The notes below the pieces were generated by a model. That model was not told the origin of the DNA. It ran no database searches and saw only the letters and a list, made by a program, of their open reading frames with translations. From the NCBI GenBank assembly GCA_049513815.1, contig JBEKVR010000003.1, forward strand, positions 1-64,000: a stretch of 64,000 nucleotides of DNA, read 5' to 3'. Position numbers and translations under genes: made by a program. Source of the DNA: Roseiarcus sp049513815 (lineage in GTDB: Bacteria; Pseudomonadota; Alphaproteobacteria; Rhizobiales; Beijerinckiaceae). Below, piece after piece: positions 36,523-44,310 of the stretch (position 1 is the stretch's first letter; each line of letters begins with the position of its first letter).

Positions 36523-36577
36523 CCACATCAATGGGATGAGGCCTCCAAAACCCCGCTAGATTACGTGAAACAATCGT

Positions 36578-36598
36578 GGGGCGCTCCCGGGGCGCTCC
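36578..36598 (+). repeat. Candidate integrase arm-type site, left end
   Basis: Two copies of GGGGCGCTCC separated by one C lie 56 bases inside the left att repeat. The same 18 bases (with the preceding T) recur at the right end next to the integrase start, in the same orientation. Paired repeats inside both ends are the pattern expected of integrase arm-binding sites. Confidence 0.6.
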
Positions 36599-36920
36599 GC
36601 GAACGAAAGCCATGCCTGGCGGATGACGAATGCGAAGCGCGGCGGCGATCAGCGACAGTCGACGAATCGCTGTGCATGCGATGAGCGCGATCCGCGAAGA
36701 CGGCGCCAATCCTTCGCTTCTGGGCTGGGGGCCACTAGGTCCGCTCAAAGCGGCGCGTAGCGCGACAATCGGACGCGATTAGTCCCGCATGGCCTTTGAA
36801 GTCATTAGATTGTTTCAGCCTCAGTAGGGCGACTACCGGCGGGCAAAGCATCACATAAGGATATGTGCATATGTGATGGGGCGGCGTGGACGGCCCGTGA
36901 CGCGGCGCGCGGCCGGGCGG

Positions 36921-36988
36921 GCGAAGGCCCCTCCGGGGGCATCCCGACCACCTGGCCCAAACCGTCGCGACGCCGCAGCACTAAAATT
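36921..36988 (-). repeat. Left-end repeat, copy 1 (in a gene-poor stretch 36523-37420)
   Basis: This 68-base stretch matches 37203-37270 at about 54 of 68 positions by hand alignment. The 36523-37420 interval has no convincing gene. On the minus strand both copies lie in short open frames that would read DGLGQVVG / DGFGHVVG ... EGPS, so they may be remnants or small paralogous genes of unknown product. Confidence 0.6.
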
Positions 36989-37202
36989 CCGCTTCCCAAA
37001 TCCCACGGGGATCACTTCAAACCTCAGGGCCCCCGCGCCTGAGCGAGTCGCTTCTCGTAACTCGCGCTCGGGCTTATGATTTTGGCGCGCTTGCTTCGGA
37101 GCGTGGTGACGGTGCGTATCTCGGCCATCCTGTCCGACTTAGGTACGCACCGCCTGCCTTTCTTGTGGCGCTTGCGCCGGCGCTCCATCGCCGGCCGACC
37201 GC

Positions 37203-37270
37203 GCGAAGGCCCCTCCCGGCGCCCCCCGACCACGTGGCCGAAGCCGTCGCGACCCGGCGCGACTAATTTT
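37203..37270 (-). repeat. Left-end repeat, copy 2
   Basis: This is the partner of 36921-36988. It sits in a minus-strand open frame (37326 down to 37024, TTG start, 100 residues, highly basic) that begins in less GC-rich DNA and might be a real small protein. No ribosome binding site is obvious, so I do not list it as a gene. Confidence 0.55.
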
Positions 37271-37420
37271 TGCAAAACGAGAAACTTGACGGTTATTAGA
37301 GCCGCATCGATTTGCGTTTTTGGCAAAGTCTGATAGACTCACGCCTACGGCGTGCGGCCCTAGAAATGGCCCGATTTCCCGGCGTCGGTCTTACCTCGAG
37401 ACGAGAGTCGCGCCGTGCAA

Positions 37421-39127
37421 ATGGTCTCAAACGCCTTCGTCGGCAAAGCCAATCCGAGCGACGCGCAGCTTGGCAGCGCCTTCAACGGCATTGCCTCGTC
37501 GTTCATGGACGGCGGCCAGCAGCAAATGCGGGCCGCCGCGCTGGCGCAGGCGCAGCGCGAGGCCGTCGGTCGTCAGCAAATGGGCGCCCTTGTTTCCAGT
37601 GCGTTCGATCCGCGCGTCATGGCCGCTGCGGCGGCCAACGGCGTCCCGCTCGACCAACTCGCCACGGCGGCGCGCATTCGCGCGGCGACTACCGCGGGCG
37701 TCGACTCGCCGCTCAACGCGCAGCTTGCGACGGCGACGAACAACTACGGCTCGACCCCGCTTTCGCAGCAGCGCGCCGAGGCCGCGACCGCCGCGGCCGC
37801 AGCCGCCGCGCGCGCCGGCGCGCCGGTCAACTATGTGGGCGCAGACGGAACGCTTATTCACGGGACCGCCGGTGCCGCGCCGGCCGGGGCTCAGCCGCTT
37901 GTCGGAACGGACGATCTGAAATCCGCGCTCTTGTCGCATGTCTTCCTGCCGACGCCTGGCGCTCCCGGCGCCCCGTCTACCCCCGCCGCGACAACGACCG
38001 AAGACAACTCCCCCGACGATACGCCGGACACGCCTACGCCGGTCAGTAGCGCCTTCAGCGCGCCGCCCGCGGCGATCCCCGCTTCGGCGCCCGCAGCCGC
38101 GCCGGCGGCGGACGCCGGCTCATGGTCGCCCCTGCCGACGCTCGGAAGCCTCTTCGGCTCGCCCGCCGCAGCCGCGCCCGCGCTCTCAGCCCCCGCCGCT
38201 CCTACGCCGGCCCCGCTCGCCAAGGTCGCGGCGCCGAACGTTCCGGCGCTGTCCGACGATCAGCGGACCTTCGTCGGGCTCGACAAGGGCGACAAGGCGC
38301 TGAACTACCAAGTGCTCGGGCCGAACGGCCGCCCGTCTCAGGTCGGGCGCACGACCGATGGCAAAACCGACATGACGACGGGGCAGGCCCTTCCGGCGAA
38401 CGCGACAATGACGGGCGTCGGCACGAGCGGCGTTACGATCAACACCGGCGACGCGAACACGAACACCTATGGCAAAGACCTCGTCGGGGGCCTGGCGACC
38501 GAACACAAGACGATGATGGATGGGACCGAAGCGGCGCAGACGCAGCTTCAGGGTATCCACGCCATGCAAGGCGCGCTCGCCGCGATCCAAGCGCACGGGG
38601 GCACGACTGGCTTCGGCGCGCAGCAGTTGACCGACCTGAAGAGCGCGATCAACACCGGCGCGAACATTCTCGGCCTCGATACGCAGTTCAACATCTCGGA
38701 CCCGGAGTTCCTGACCAAATTCAATCGGCAGATCGCCGGCGCGCAAGCGAAGGCCGTCGGCGGCGCGCGCGTGACGAATTTCGAGCTTCAAAACTACCTC
38801 GCCGCAAACCCCGGCCTCGCCATGAGCCCGACAGGCAACCAGCGCTTGCTCGGCATTCAAGCGCAGATCGCGCAGCGCAGCGTCGCGCTCGGGCAAGCCC
38901 TACGCGGTTCGGTCGCGAACGCCATATCGCAGGGCGGCCAGCCCGACGCGGGCGCGAATGAGCAGCTTATCCGCGCCTATGACGCCGCGCATCCGATTAC
39001 CGACCCGATCACGGGCCAGGACTTGACGAAGAACCTCGTCATTCCGGGGATGCAGGACGTTCCGGCCGCGGCGGGCGGCGCGCCCGGTAGCGTTCGCGCC
39101 TACACGCCCGGCGTAGGATTCCATTGA
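37421..39127 (+). CDS. Podovirus-type internal virion/DNA-ejection protein, first of pair
   Basis: The 568-aa protein (ATG 37421; GTG 37415 adds two residues) is Ala/Gly/Gln-rich and mostly helical, with a Pro/Ala linker at about 180-280. The C-terminal half is globular (YQVLGPNGRPSQVG ... ILGLDTQFNISDPEFLTKFNRQIAGAQAKA) and ends AYTPGVGFH. There is no signal peptide or membrane segment. Composition, length, the adjacent partner and the 1-bp gap all resemble the paired internal proteins of podoviruses, which form the channel that carries DNA into the cell. The match is by architecture, so function is inferred. Confidence 0.6.
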   Translation: MVSNAFVGKANPSDAQLGSAFNGIASSFMDGGQQQMRAAALAQAQREAVGRQQMGALVSSAFDPRVMAAAAANGVPLDQLATAARIRAATTAGVDSPLNAQLATATNNYGSTPLSQQRAEAATAAAAAAARAGAPVNYVGADGTLIHGTAGAAPAGAQPLVGTDDLKSALLSHVFLPTPGAPGAPSTPAATTTEDNSPDDTPDTPTPVSSAFSAPPAAIPASAPAAAPAADAGSWSPLPTLGSLFGSPAAAAPALSAPAAPTPAPLAKVAAPNVPALSDDQRTFVGLDKGDKALNYQVLGPNGRPSQVGRTTDGKTDMTTGQALPANATMTGVGTSGVTINTGDANTNTYGKDLVGGLATEHKTMMDGTEAAQTQLQGIHAMQGALAAIQAHGGTTGFGAQQLTDLKSAINTGANILGLDTQFNISDPEFLTKFNRQIAGAQAKAVGGARVTNFELQNYLAANPGLAMSPTGNQRLLGIQAQIAQRSVALGQALRGSVANAISQGGQPDAGANEQLIRAYDAAHPITDPITGQDLTKNLVIPGMQDVPAAAGGAPGSVRAYTPGVGFH

Positions 39128-39128
39128 A

Positions 39129-41129
39129 ATGGCGCAGACCGTCAACGTCACGGGCTATGGCCCTATCGATTTTCCCGACGAAATGTCGGACGCCGATATC
39201 TCACGCGCGATCGAGACGGAACTCCCCAAGAGCGCGCCCCCGCAGGGCTTCCTCGGCAAGGCCGCGGACGTTGCGCAATCGTTCGCCCAGGGCGCCGGCG
39301 CCGATGCGGTCTTCGGCGTGCTTGGCGCGCCCGGTGACTTGGCGAGCCTCGCGGATCGCGCGGTTAATGCCGGCGTGCAGAAGGTCGCGGGCCTATTCGG
39401 CGCGACGCCGCAGCCATACACGCCGACGGGCAATTACTGGCCCACGTCGGCCGCCCTTCACAGCGCCTTCAACGCCGCAACCGGCGAGCCCGATTACGTT
39501 CCGCAGACGACGGCGGGGCGCTATGCCGAGAACGTCGGCGCATTCGTGCCGCAAGCCGTCGCCACCGGCGGGGCCGGCGTCGGGAACATCCTTCGCCAGG
39601 CCGTCGCGCCTGCAATCGCCTCGCAAGCGGCCGGCGACGCCACCAAGGGAACGGCGCTCGAGGGACCGGCGCGAATGGGCGCGGCGCTCTTGACCGGCGG
39701 CGTCGGGGGCCTGACCACCCTTCCGAACCAAGCCGACTACGCGCTTGCGCGCGTCGCGGGCAACCTCTCTCCCGCCGATCTTCAGGCCGCGCAGGCTTTC
39801 ATTGCGAACGCCGCGAAGAGCGGAATCGCCGTCACGATCCCGGAGGCGATCGACCACTTGAACAATGGCGCTTCGAACGCCGGCGCAGCGATGCGCCTGT
39901 CCGAAATGGTTCCCGAGGGGCAGGCCGTTACGGCGCCCTTCTTCGCGCAGCGAGCCGGCCAGGTGCAGGGCGCGACCGCGAAGGTGCTTGACCAGATCGC
40001 GCCGGCCACGACTTCGCCGGCGGCCGTCGGACTCAACGCGCAGACCGCCGCGGCGGGGGGGATCAAAGCCATGGGCGACGCACTCAACGCCGACACGAAG
40101 CCCCTCTATGACGCCGCGGCCACGACGCTGCTTCCGACCAACAATTACCTCGCCATCGCGTCGCCGGCTTTTCAGGCGTCGCTCGAGCGGCTTCGCAACG
40201 ATCCGGTCTTGGGGCCGCAGTACGCGCACCTGCCGAACAACTCGATTGGCGTTATCGACGCGGTCACGAAGGACATGATGGCGCAAGGGCAGGTCGCGAC
40301 GAACTCGGCCGCTGCGGGCTTCAACCCGGAGAAGGGCAAGATCCTGACGCAGGACGCCGCCACCGCGCGCCTTGTCGCGGCGCGCACCGACCCGGCCTAC
40401 GCGCAAGCGCTGGCGACGCAGCAGGACGTGCGTGGGAACGTGATTGACCCGCTGAAGAATACGAGCGCAGGCGCTATCGCCAACTCGCCGAGCATTCCGG
40501 CGCAGACGGCCGCGCTCTTCCCGTCGAATCCGGTCGAAGGCTTGCCTGCCGAGACGGTCGCGACGCTGAAGTTGCTCGAGAGCCAAATCCCCGGCTCGGC
40601 CGCCGCGCTCGTGCGCCAGCATCTTGCGAATCAGGCCGGCGAGAGTTTGCAGGCCAACGCGACCGGGCCGAACGCGAACGGCGGCGCGAAGTTCGCGGCG
40701 GCCGTCGCCGGCAATCCGCTTCAGGACGCGAACTTGACCGCGGGATTGAACGCATTGCCGAACGGCGCGACCGCCGCGCCCGCCGTGTCGAACTTGCTCG
40801 ACATTCTGCGCGCCACGGGGCGCCGCCAGGGGCTCGGTTCGCTCACGGCGCCGAACGCGATGGCGCTCACGGACCTCGGCAAGACGGGCGTGGCCGGCAA
40901 CATCGGCCAGTCGATCCTCGACGCGAGCCCGACGAAATTCTCGACTGGCGTAGCGGACGCGATCGCTCGCGCTCGAATCGGCTCTCGCGCGGGCGACCTT
41001 GCGCAAGTGCTTCTAGGAACAGACCCGGCCTCGAGCTTCGCGAGAATCCAAGCGGCGAAAGACTCTATCCCGACCATCGGGAGCGTTTTCGCTAAGGGCG
41101 CAGGCCTAGCCGATGCGTCGCAGAATTAG
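39129..41129 (+). CDS. Podovirus-type DNA-ejection protein, second of pair
   Basis: The 666-aa protein begins GPIDFPDEMSDADISRAIETE, a short N-terminal module I recognise from large phage injection proteins. Glycine/alanine-rich amphipathic segments follow (GFLGKAADVAQSFAQGAGADAVFGVLG, FVPQAVATGGAGVGNILRQ) that could insert into membranes. Much of the rest is helical and low in charge. It starts one base after the previous stop, so the two are coexpressed. There are no lysozyme or transglycosylase residues that I can see. No other virion gene is present in the element. The phage-ejection call is moderately sure. Confidence 0.65.
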   Translation: MAQTVNVTGYGPIDFPDEMSDADISRAIETELPKSAPPQGFLGKAADVAQSFAQGAGADAVFGVLGAPGDLASLADRAVNAGVQKVAGLFGATPQPYTPTGNYWPTSAALHSAFNAATGEPDYVPQTTAGRYAENVGAFVPQAVATGGAGVGNILRQAVAPAIASQAAGDATKGTALEGPARMGAALLTGGVGGLTTLPNQADYALARVAGNLSPADLQAAQAFIANAAKSGIAVTIPEAIDHLNNGASNAGAAMRLSEMVPEGQAVTAPFFAQRAGQVQGATAKVLDQIAPATTSPAAVGLNAQTAAAGGIKAMGDALNADTKPLYDAAATTLLPTNNYLAIASPAFQASLERLRNDPVLGPQYAHLPNNSIGVIDAVTKDMMAQGQVATNSAAAGFNPEKGKILTQDAATARLVAARTDPAYAQALATQQDVRGNVIDPLKNTSAGAIANSPSIPAQTAALFPSNPVEGLPAETVATLKLLESQIPGSAAALVRQHLANQAGESLQANATGPNANGGAKFAAAVAGNPLQDANLTAGLNALPNGATAAPAVSNLLDILRATGRRQGLGSLTAPNAMALTDLGKTGVAGNIGQSILDASPTKFSTGVADAIARARIGSRAGDLAQVLLGTDPASSFARIQAAKDSIPTIGSVFAKGAGLADASQN

Positions 41130-41310
41130 GCGGCCGGCCTCGGCTTCGACCCCAAGCCCGCGCCCGCCGGCCGATGGCGCCCCCGGGCTTCAACTCGGCG
41201 CCGCGTTCGCAGAAACCCCAAACATGGCCCTGGCGTCGGCGCTGGCCGACGCCTGCAAAATGCGGCTGGACGAAGAGTGGCGCAAAGCCAAGCTGGCCGC
41301 CTCGGATTGA
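41113..41310 (+). CDS. Possible small protein (65 aa)
   Basis: A short frame overlaps the end of the ejection gene by 17 bp and continues with normal high-GC codon use, ending ALADACKMRLDEEWRKAKLAASD. It could be a third, small member of the ejection operon or chance. A shorter version from ATG 41224 (28 aa) is also possible. The 41311-41579 stretch after it holds nothing I can support. Confidence 0.35.
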   Translation: MRRRIRRPASASTPSPRPPADGAPGLQLGAAFAETPNMALASALADACKMRLDEEWRKAKLAASD

Positions 41311-41579
41311 GCCGGCGGCGCAGTGCAGGCGCGACCGCTGGCGGCCCTTCGCGCCTCCGGCCGCTACCACCGTGGCTCGGCGGCGCGATTGCGGCCCTTG
41401 GGCTTCCTGGCTCGGCGGCACGTCGAGTTGGCGCGATATCTCTTGCCCGCTTGGACTCAGCCGCCCCGTCGGAACTTCGCCACAAGGCTTGCCATGTCGA
41501 ACGGGGCTGCGGCTTCACCCGGCGCCTGCTTTGCCATCGCGCGCAGCCGCCGCTTCGCGGGATCAAAGAAGTGCGGCGG

Positions 41580-41945
41580 CTATCGGCAGGGCCATGCTTC
41601 TTGCAGGGCAATCATCGCCCCCGCCGCGCCCGGCTCTTGCCAAAGCTCCGGGTGTTTCTGCGCCCAATTCCTAAATACTTGCGCCCGCGCGCCATAATTA
41701 CCGCTACCGCAAGTGGCCAATTTGAGTAGGTTTTCTGTTCTCTCTCCATATTTAGATAACAATAGGCCGTTCATCGCCATAATATCTCCAGCGCCGCCAA
41801 CTTGGCCAAGACAATAATACCACATTGCAGACCCTTGTGGTGAATTGCACCTCTCGAGTAAATCTTGGATGCTGTCGCCTATGGCGGCCGTCGAGCAGCA
41901 TGTTACCGCCAAAGTGGCGGCAAACCCAAAGGCAAATCTGTGCAT
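41580..41945 (-). CDS. Secreted Rap1a/Tai-like immunity-type protein (121 aa)
   Basis: The ATG at 41945 follows GGGGGAG. A signal peptide (MHRFAFGFAATLAVTCCSTAAIG) precedes a small helical domain with the Rap1a/Tai spacing of cysteines: LLERCNSPQG ... WYYCLGQVGGAGD ... LATCGSG ... FRNWAQKHPELWQEPGAAGAMIALQEAWPC. Family members neutralise type VI amidase effectors in the periplasm; many others are uncharacterised. No amidase gene is next to it, so it could be an orphan immunity gene. The fold call is moderate and the target unknown. Confidence 0.62.
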   Translation of the reverse strand: MHRFAFGFAATLAVTCCSTAAIGDSIQDLLERCNSPQGSAMWYYCLGQVGGAGDIMAMNGLLLSKYGERTENLLKLATCGSGNYGARAQVFRNWAQKHPELWQEPGAAGAMIALQEAWPCR

Positions 41946-42033
41946 GTTCGCTCCCCCAGTGGAAGGGGCCATTTGTTTTGCGGCCGCGGCCCGGCGGCGC
42001 CTCGCCGCTTGGGCCGCGGCAAGACCCGTTCCA

Positions 42034-42312
42034 CTAATCGACCTTGCCGACAACCTTGTATTCGGCGAGCGCGACCCGAATCGGCCCCATGTCGCCGTCG
42101 TTCGGGCTGATCCAATAGCCGCTATGGTGCAGCAGCGTCATAAATTCCGACCCGTCGCGCGGATCGTCGGAATTCAGGAAGGCAATGCGATAATACCCGC
42201 CTTCCTCGAGAGGCGCGCAGTCCGGCGCCGGCGAATCGATCGGTATCCCGCTGGCCTGTCCCCCCGACTGGCCAGCGAAGGCGCAACCATCGTCTGAAAA
42301 TTGCTTTTCCAA
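42034..42312 (-). CDS. Hypothetical protein of the element (about 92 aa)
   Basis: A TTG at 42312 follows GGGGGAT at suitable spacing; a longer frame starts at TTG 42345. The product is acidic and has two cysteines (DDGCAFAG, APDCAPLEEG), with YYRIAFLNSDDPRDGSEFMTLLHHSGYWISPNDGD in the middle. No signal peptide is clear. It lies 88 bases upstream of the Rap1a-like gene on the same strand and may be cotranscribed. No family is recognised. Confidence 0.5.
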   Translation of the reverse strand: MEKQFSDDGCAFAGQSGGQASGIPIDSPAPDCAPLEEGGYYRIAFLNSDDPRDGSEFMTLLHHSGYWISPNDGDMGPIRVALAEYKVVGKVD

Positions 42313-42658
42313 GTTATTATCCCCCACGCCTGGGTAATCAGGCAAAACAACTATGCGCTACAAATCTAGAAAACGACACAATTATTATATCTAGTCGGTA
42401 ATTTCGTTTAGTCAATTTGTAATTGGCGCATCTATAGTTTCTATTGTTTCGATTGTCCTTTGAAATACTTGACTCTTTTCCCGCCCATTTAAGGCGACAA
42501 CGCAAGACACGGCGCGACTGGCCTTTGGAATGCGCTCGAGCATTTAGTCCGGCCGGCGCCTTTCCGCTCGGTCGGCCTTCCCGAATCGACGGGCGACCCC
42601 TTTGAGTCGGCTTGACCTATGGGCGCGCCGCGCGCAGCAATGGCCGGAGGATACGCGT
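42313..42658. other. AT-rich divergent intergenic region
   Basis: This 346-bp stretch is far richer in A and T than its surroundings, mainly 42360-42480 (runs such as ACAATTATTATATC). It separates minus-strand and plus-strand small genes and probably holds both promoters. No gene was seen. The composition supports foreign origin of this part of the element. Confidence 0.6.
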
Positions 42659-42889
42659 ATGTTGGCTTTGGTCCTGCGGTGCGTGGCAGTCGGCTTGGTC
42701 GGCGCGATGCTGTACGGCGCGATCGTAGCGCCCTGGGGCATTGCCGCTCGCGATATCGCCCGGCGGCAGGAAATGGCCCTCTATTCCGCGAAGATGAAGG
42801 CCGAGAGCATGGCGCAGCCGAAGCCCCCGGTCGCGCGAACAATCATCCTCGGCGAACCTGGCAAGCCGCAGCGCATCGCGCCCCCATAG
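42659..42889 (+). CDS. Small single-pass membrane protein (76 aa)
   Basis: The ATG at 42659 follows GGAGGA with an eight-base gap, a strong site. The N-terminus LALVLRCVAVGLVGAMLYGAI is one membrane helix. The tail is basic then Pro-rich (RDIARRQEMALYSAKMKAESM ... ILGEPGKPQRIAPP) and probably cytoplasmic. Size and topology suit a holin-like or membrane-anchor protein, but a single helix is not enough to claim that. It stands alone in the element. Confidence 0.6.
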   Translation: MLALVLRCVAVGLVGAMLYGAIVAPWGIAARDIARRQEMALYSAKMKAESMAQPKPPVARTIILGEPGKPQRIAPP

Positions 42890-43116
42890 CCCGCGCGCCT
42901 CCGGGGCGTAGCCGCTCTGAGGCAGCCTTCTTGCCCGGCGGGCGATCGGATCGGAATGGTTGTCGACGCGGCGACGTGCGAAATCTTCGCCTCAATTGTT
43001 GCGCGCATATCTTTCCGGCGCTTCGCCGTGGCGCGTGCGCGGCGAACACTGCGCGAGGCGAACTGCCAATTTCGCCGAAGAGCCGTTAAAAACTATCGCT
43101 CCCGCAATCCCGGCGC

Positions 43117-43599
43117 TTAAACCAAGTCATCCGGCTGAAGGTCGGGGTCTGCGCGGCGGCGCTCCGCGGAGGCTCGAGCGGCGCGGTGCTCTCTCTTCTC
43201 CGCCAGGTAAGCCGCGCGGAGGATGCATCGTCGTTCGTCCGTCGCGCGCGTTGAATCCAACTCCGCCTTTCTATTTCGCGCCGTCGCGGGCCTCTCCTTT
43301 TGTTTTCGCGCGGGCGCGAGCGTCCCGTTCAATTCCGCGCTCACACGCGCGCCGGGTCGGCGGTGCGCAGGGCACCGCCTATTGACGGAAAACTTGCGGT
43401 GCGAGTTTGCGACCCGGCTCACTTCGAACGGCGCGCCGCATGTCGCGCACTCGCTAACCCAAACATCAATCTCGACGGGGCGCCCGTCGGCGCAATCGTG
43501 CGGGCGGCGCCCAACGTGCCGGTAGTGCTGCCCATCGTAGTCGTAGCTCCGGCTCGACCCTTGGGGGCCTCCGCTCTTTTCAAAAACACGTCTAGGCAT
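43117..43599 (-). CDS. Hypothetical protein with a zinc-ribbon-like motif (160 aa)
   Basis: The ATG at 43599 follows GAAGGGG. The middle holds SECATCGAPFEV ... FSVNRRCPAHRRPGARV, a C-x2-C ... C-x2-H arrangement that could bind zinc. The C-terminal half is strongly basic, with KREHRAARASAERRRADPDL. Similar short zinc-ribbon proteins occur in prophages and islands of Rhizobiales; a DNA-binding role is inferred only. Its start overlaps the end of the 76-aa gene by 8 bp, so both read from one message. Confidence 0.6.
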   Translation of the reverse strand: MPRRVFEKSGGPQGSSRSYDYDGQHYRHVGRRPHDCADGRPVEIDVWVSECATCGAPFEVSRVANSHRKFSVNRRCPAHRRPGARVSAELNGTLAPARKQKERPATARNRKAELDSTRATDERRCILRAAYLAEKREHRAARASAERRRADPDLQPDDLV

Positions 43600-43822
43600 C
43601 GTTCGACCCCTTCAAGAAATCCGTTTCCGACGGGGGCGGGGAGCTATGCCGAGGATTATCGGCGCGAGCGTTCCGCCCAAGAGGCCATAGCCTCACAGGG
43701 TCGCCCCCGGCGCGCGGAAATGAGGCGGCGCGGGCGAGTTCACGGGCCATGCCGCCCAAGAGGAAAACCCGTGACGTGATCTCGGCGCGCAGCGCGCGGG
43801 GCGACTTCTTGGCTCGGCGCAT
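43592..43822 (-). CDS. Hypothetical small protein (76 aa)
   Basis: The ATG at 43822 follows AAAGG, and the end overlaps the next gene by 8 bp, which supports translation. The product is basic, with LARAASFPRAGGDPVRLWPLG and a C-terminus SETDFLKGSNDA. The bases coding the last part belong to a repeat also found just upstream of this gene's own start. No family is recognised. Confidence 0.45.
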   Translation of the reverse strand: MRRAKKSPRALRAEITSRVFLLGGMARELARAASFPRAGGDPVRLWPLGRNARADNPRHSSPPPSETDFLKGSNDA

Positions 43823-43926
43823 TGATCGGACCTTTCGGGCGTCTGTTTCCGGCGGGGCCGGCTATCGAGGTCAACTTTTCGGCGGCGCGTCGATCGGGCC
43901 TTTCAGACATCTGTTTCCGAGGGGGC
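43601..43926 (-). repeat. Three-copy leader repeat at gene starts
   Basis: Copies lie at 43601-43637, 43824-43858 and 43892-43926. Read on the minus strand each contains GGAAAC followed by an A/G-rich ribosome binding site (GAAGGGG or GAAAGG). Two end one base before an ATG that starts a gene (43599 and 43822); the third ends before an ACG. The unit looks like a duplicated gene-end plus translation-start module. Confidence 0.65.
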
Positions 43927-43958
43927 TTTCCTTTTTCTCAGAATCCAAGAGCGGGTCT

Positions 43959-43997
43959 GACGGGAACGGCCCCTTAAGAGAGGGGCCTTTTCCCGTC
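43959..43997. terminator. Long hairpin between the replication gene and the small genes
   Basis: Arms GACGGGAA-C-GGCCCCT and AGGGGCC-TT-TTCCCGTC form about 15 paired bases around the loop TAAGAG. It could end transcripts, but neither strand has a clean T-run. The outer arms repeat the GACGG(G)AA motif of the nearby origin-like repeats, so a role in replication is equally likely. Confidence 0.5.
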
Positions 43998-44310
43998 ACT
44001 AAGACCAAACCCCCTTCGCAGAATTCCGTCAGTTTCCGTCAGTCACGTTCGCCACCCTGAATCGTCTAGAATCCGGGGCTTTCCATGCGCGGGCCTCTTT
44101 TCCGTCATTTCCCGGCGGTCCCGTCACAAGGGGCTAAAGTCGACCTTGCGAATACTCACTGACGGAATCTGTAATCAGGTCAGCGCGCCTGTAAACGATA
44201 GGAGCCTTTGCGACCCGCCTTTTAGAAACCGTCATTTTCCGTCACGCCCGTCAATCGCCGGTAACTATCGGGCCTTACGTCGCTTTTCTCGATCCAGGCT
44301 TTTTCCGTCA
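43988..44310. repeat. Cluster of TTTCCGTCA motifs (candidate origin iterons)
   Basis: TTTCCGTCA or a one-base variant occurs at 43990-43998 (TTCCCGTCA), 44024-44032, 44034-44042, 44099-44107, 44236-44244 and 44302-44310. An inverted copy (TGACGGAAT) lies at 44160-44168, and weaker CCGTCA copies lie between. They span the end of the primase/helicase gene and the 400-bp gene-free stretch after it (43823-44221). Short repeats beside a replication protein gene are typical of origins. Confidence 0.6.

Noticed and set aside
36485..36748. Minus-strand 87-aa frame overlapping tRNA-His
   Set aside because: It runs through the tRNA gene and has no ribosome binding site or recognisable sequence.
41126..41611. 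Minus-strand 161-aa frame after the ejection genes
   Set aside because: The sequence is low-complexity, Arg/Pro/Ala-rich, with no ribosome binding site and overlapping the Rap1a-like gene end.
43749..44060. Plus-strand 103-aa frame over the repeats and hairpin
   Set aside because: It covers the three-copy repeat, the hairpin and the origin-like motifs and opposes better supported genes.
43601..44310. CRISPR array
   Set aside because: Repeats here are few, irregularly spaced and divergent, without uniform spacers or cas genes. No CRISPR-like pattern was seen anywhere in the window.
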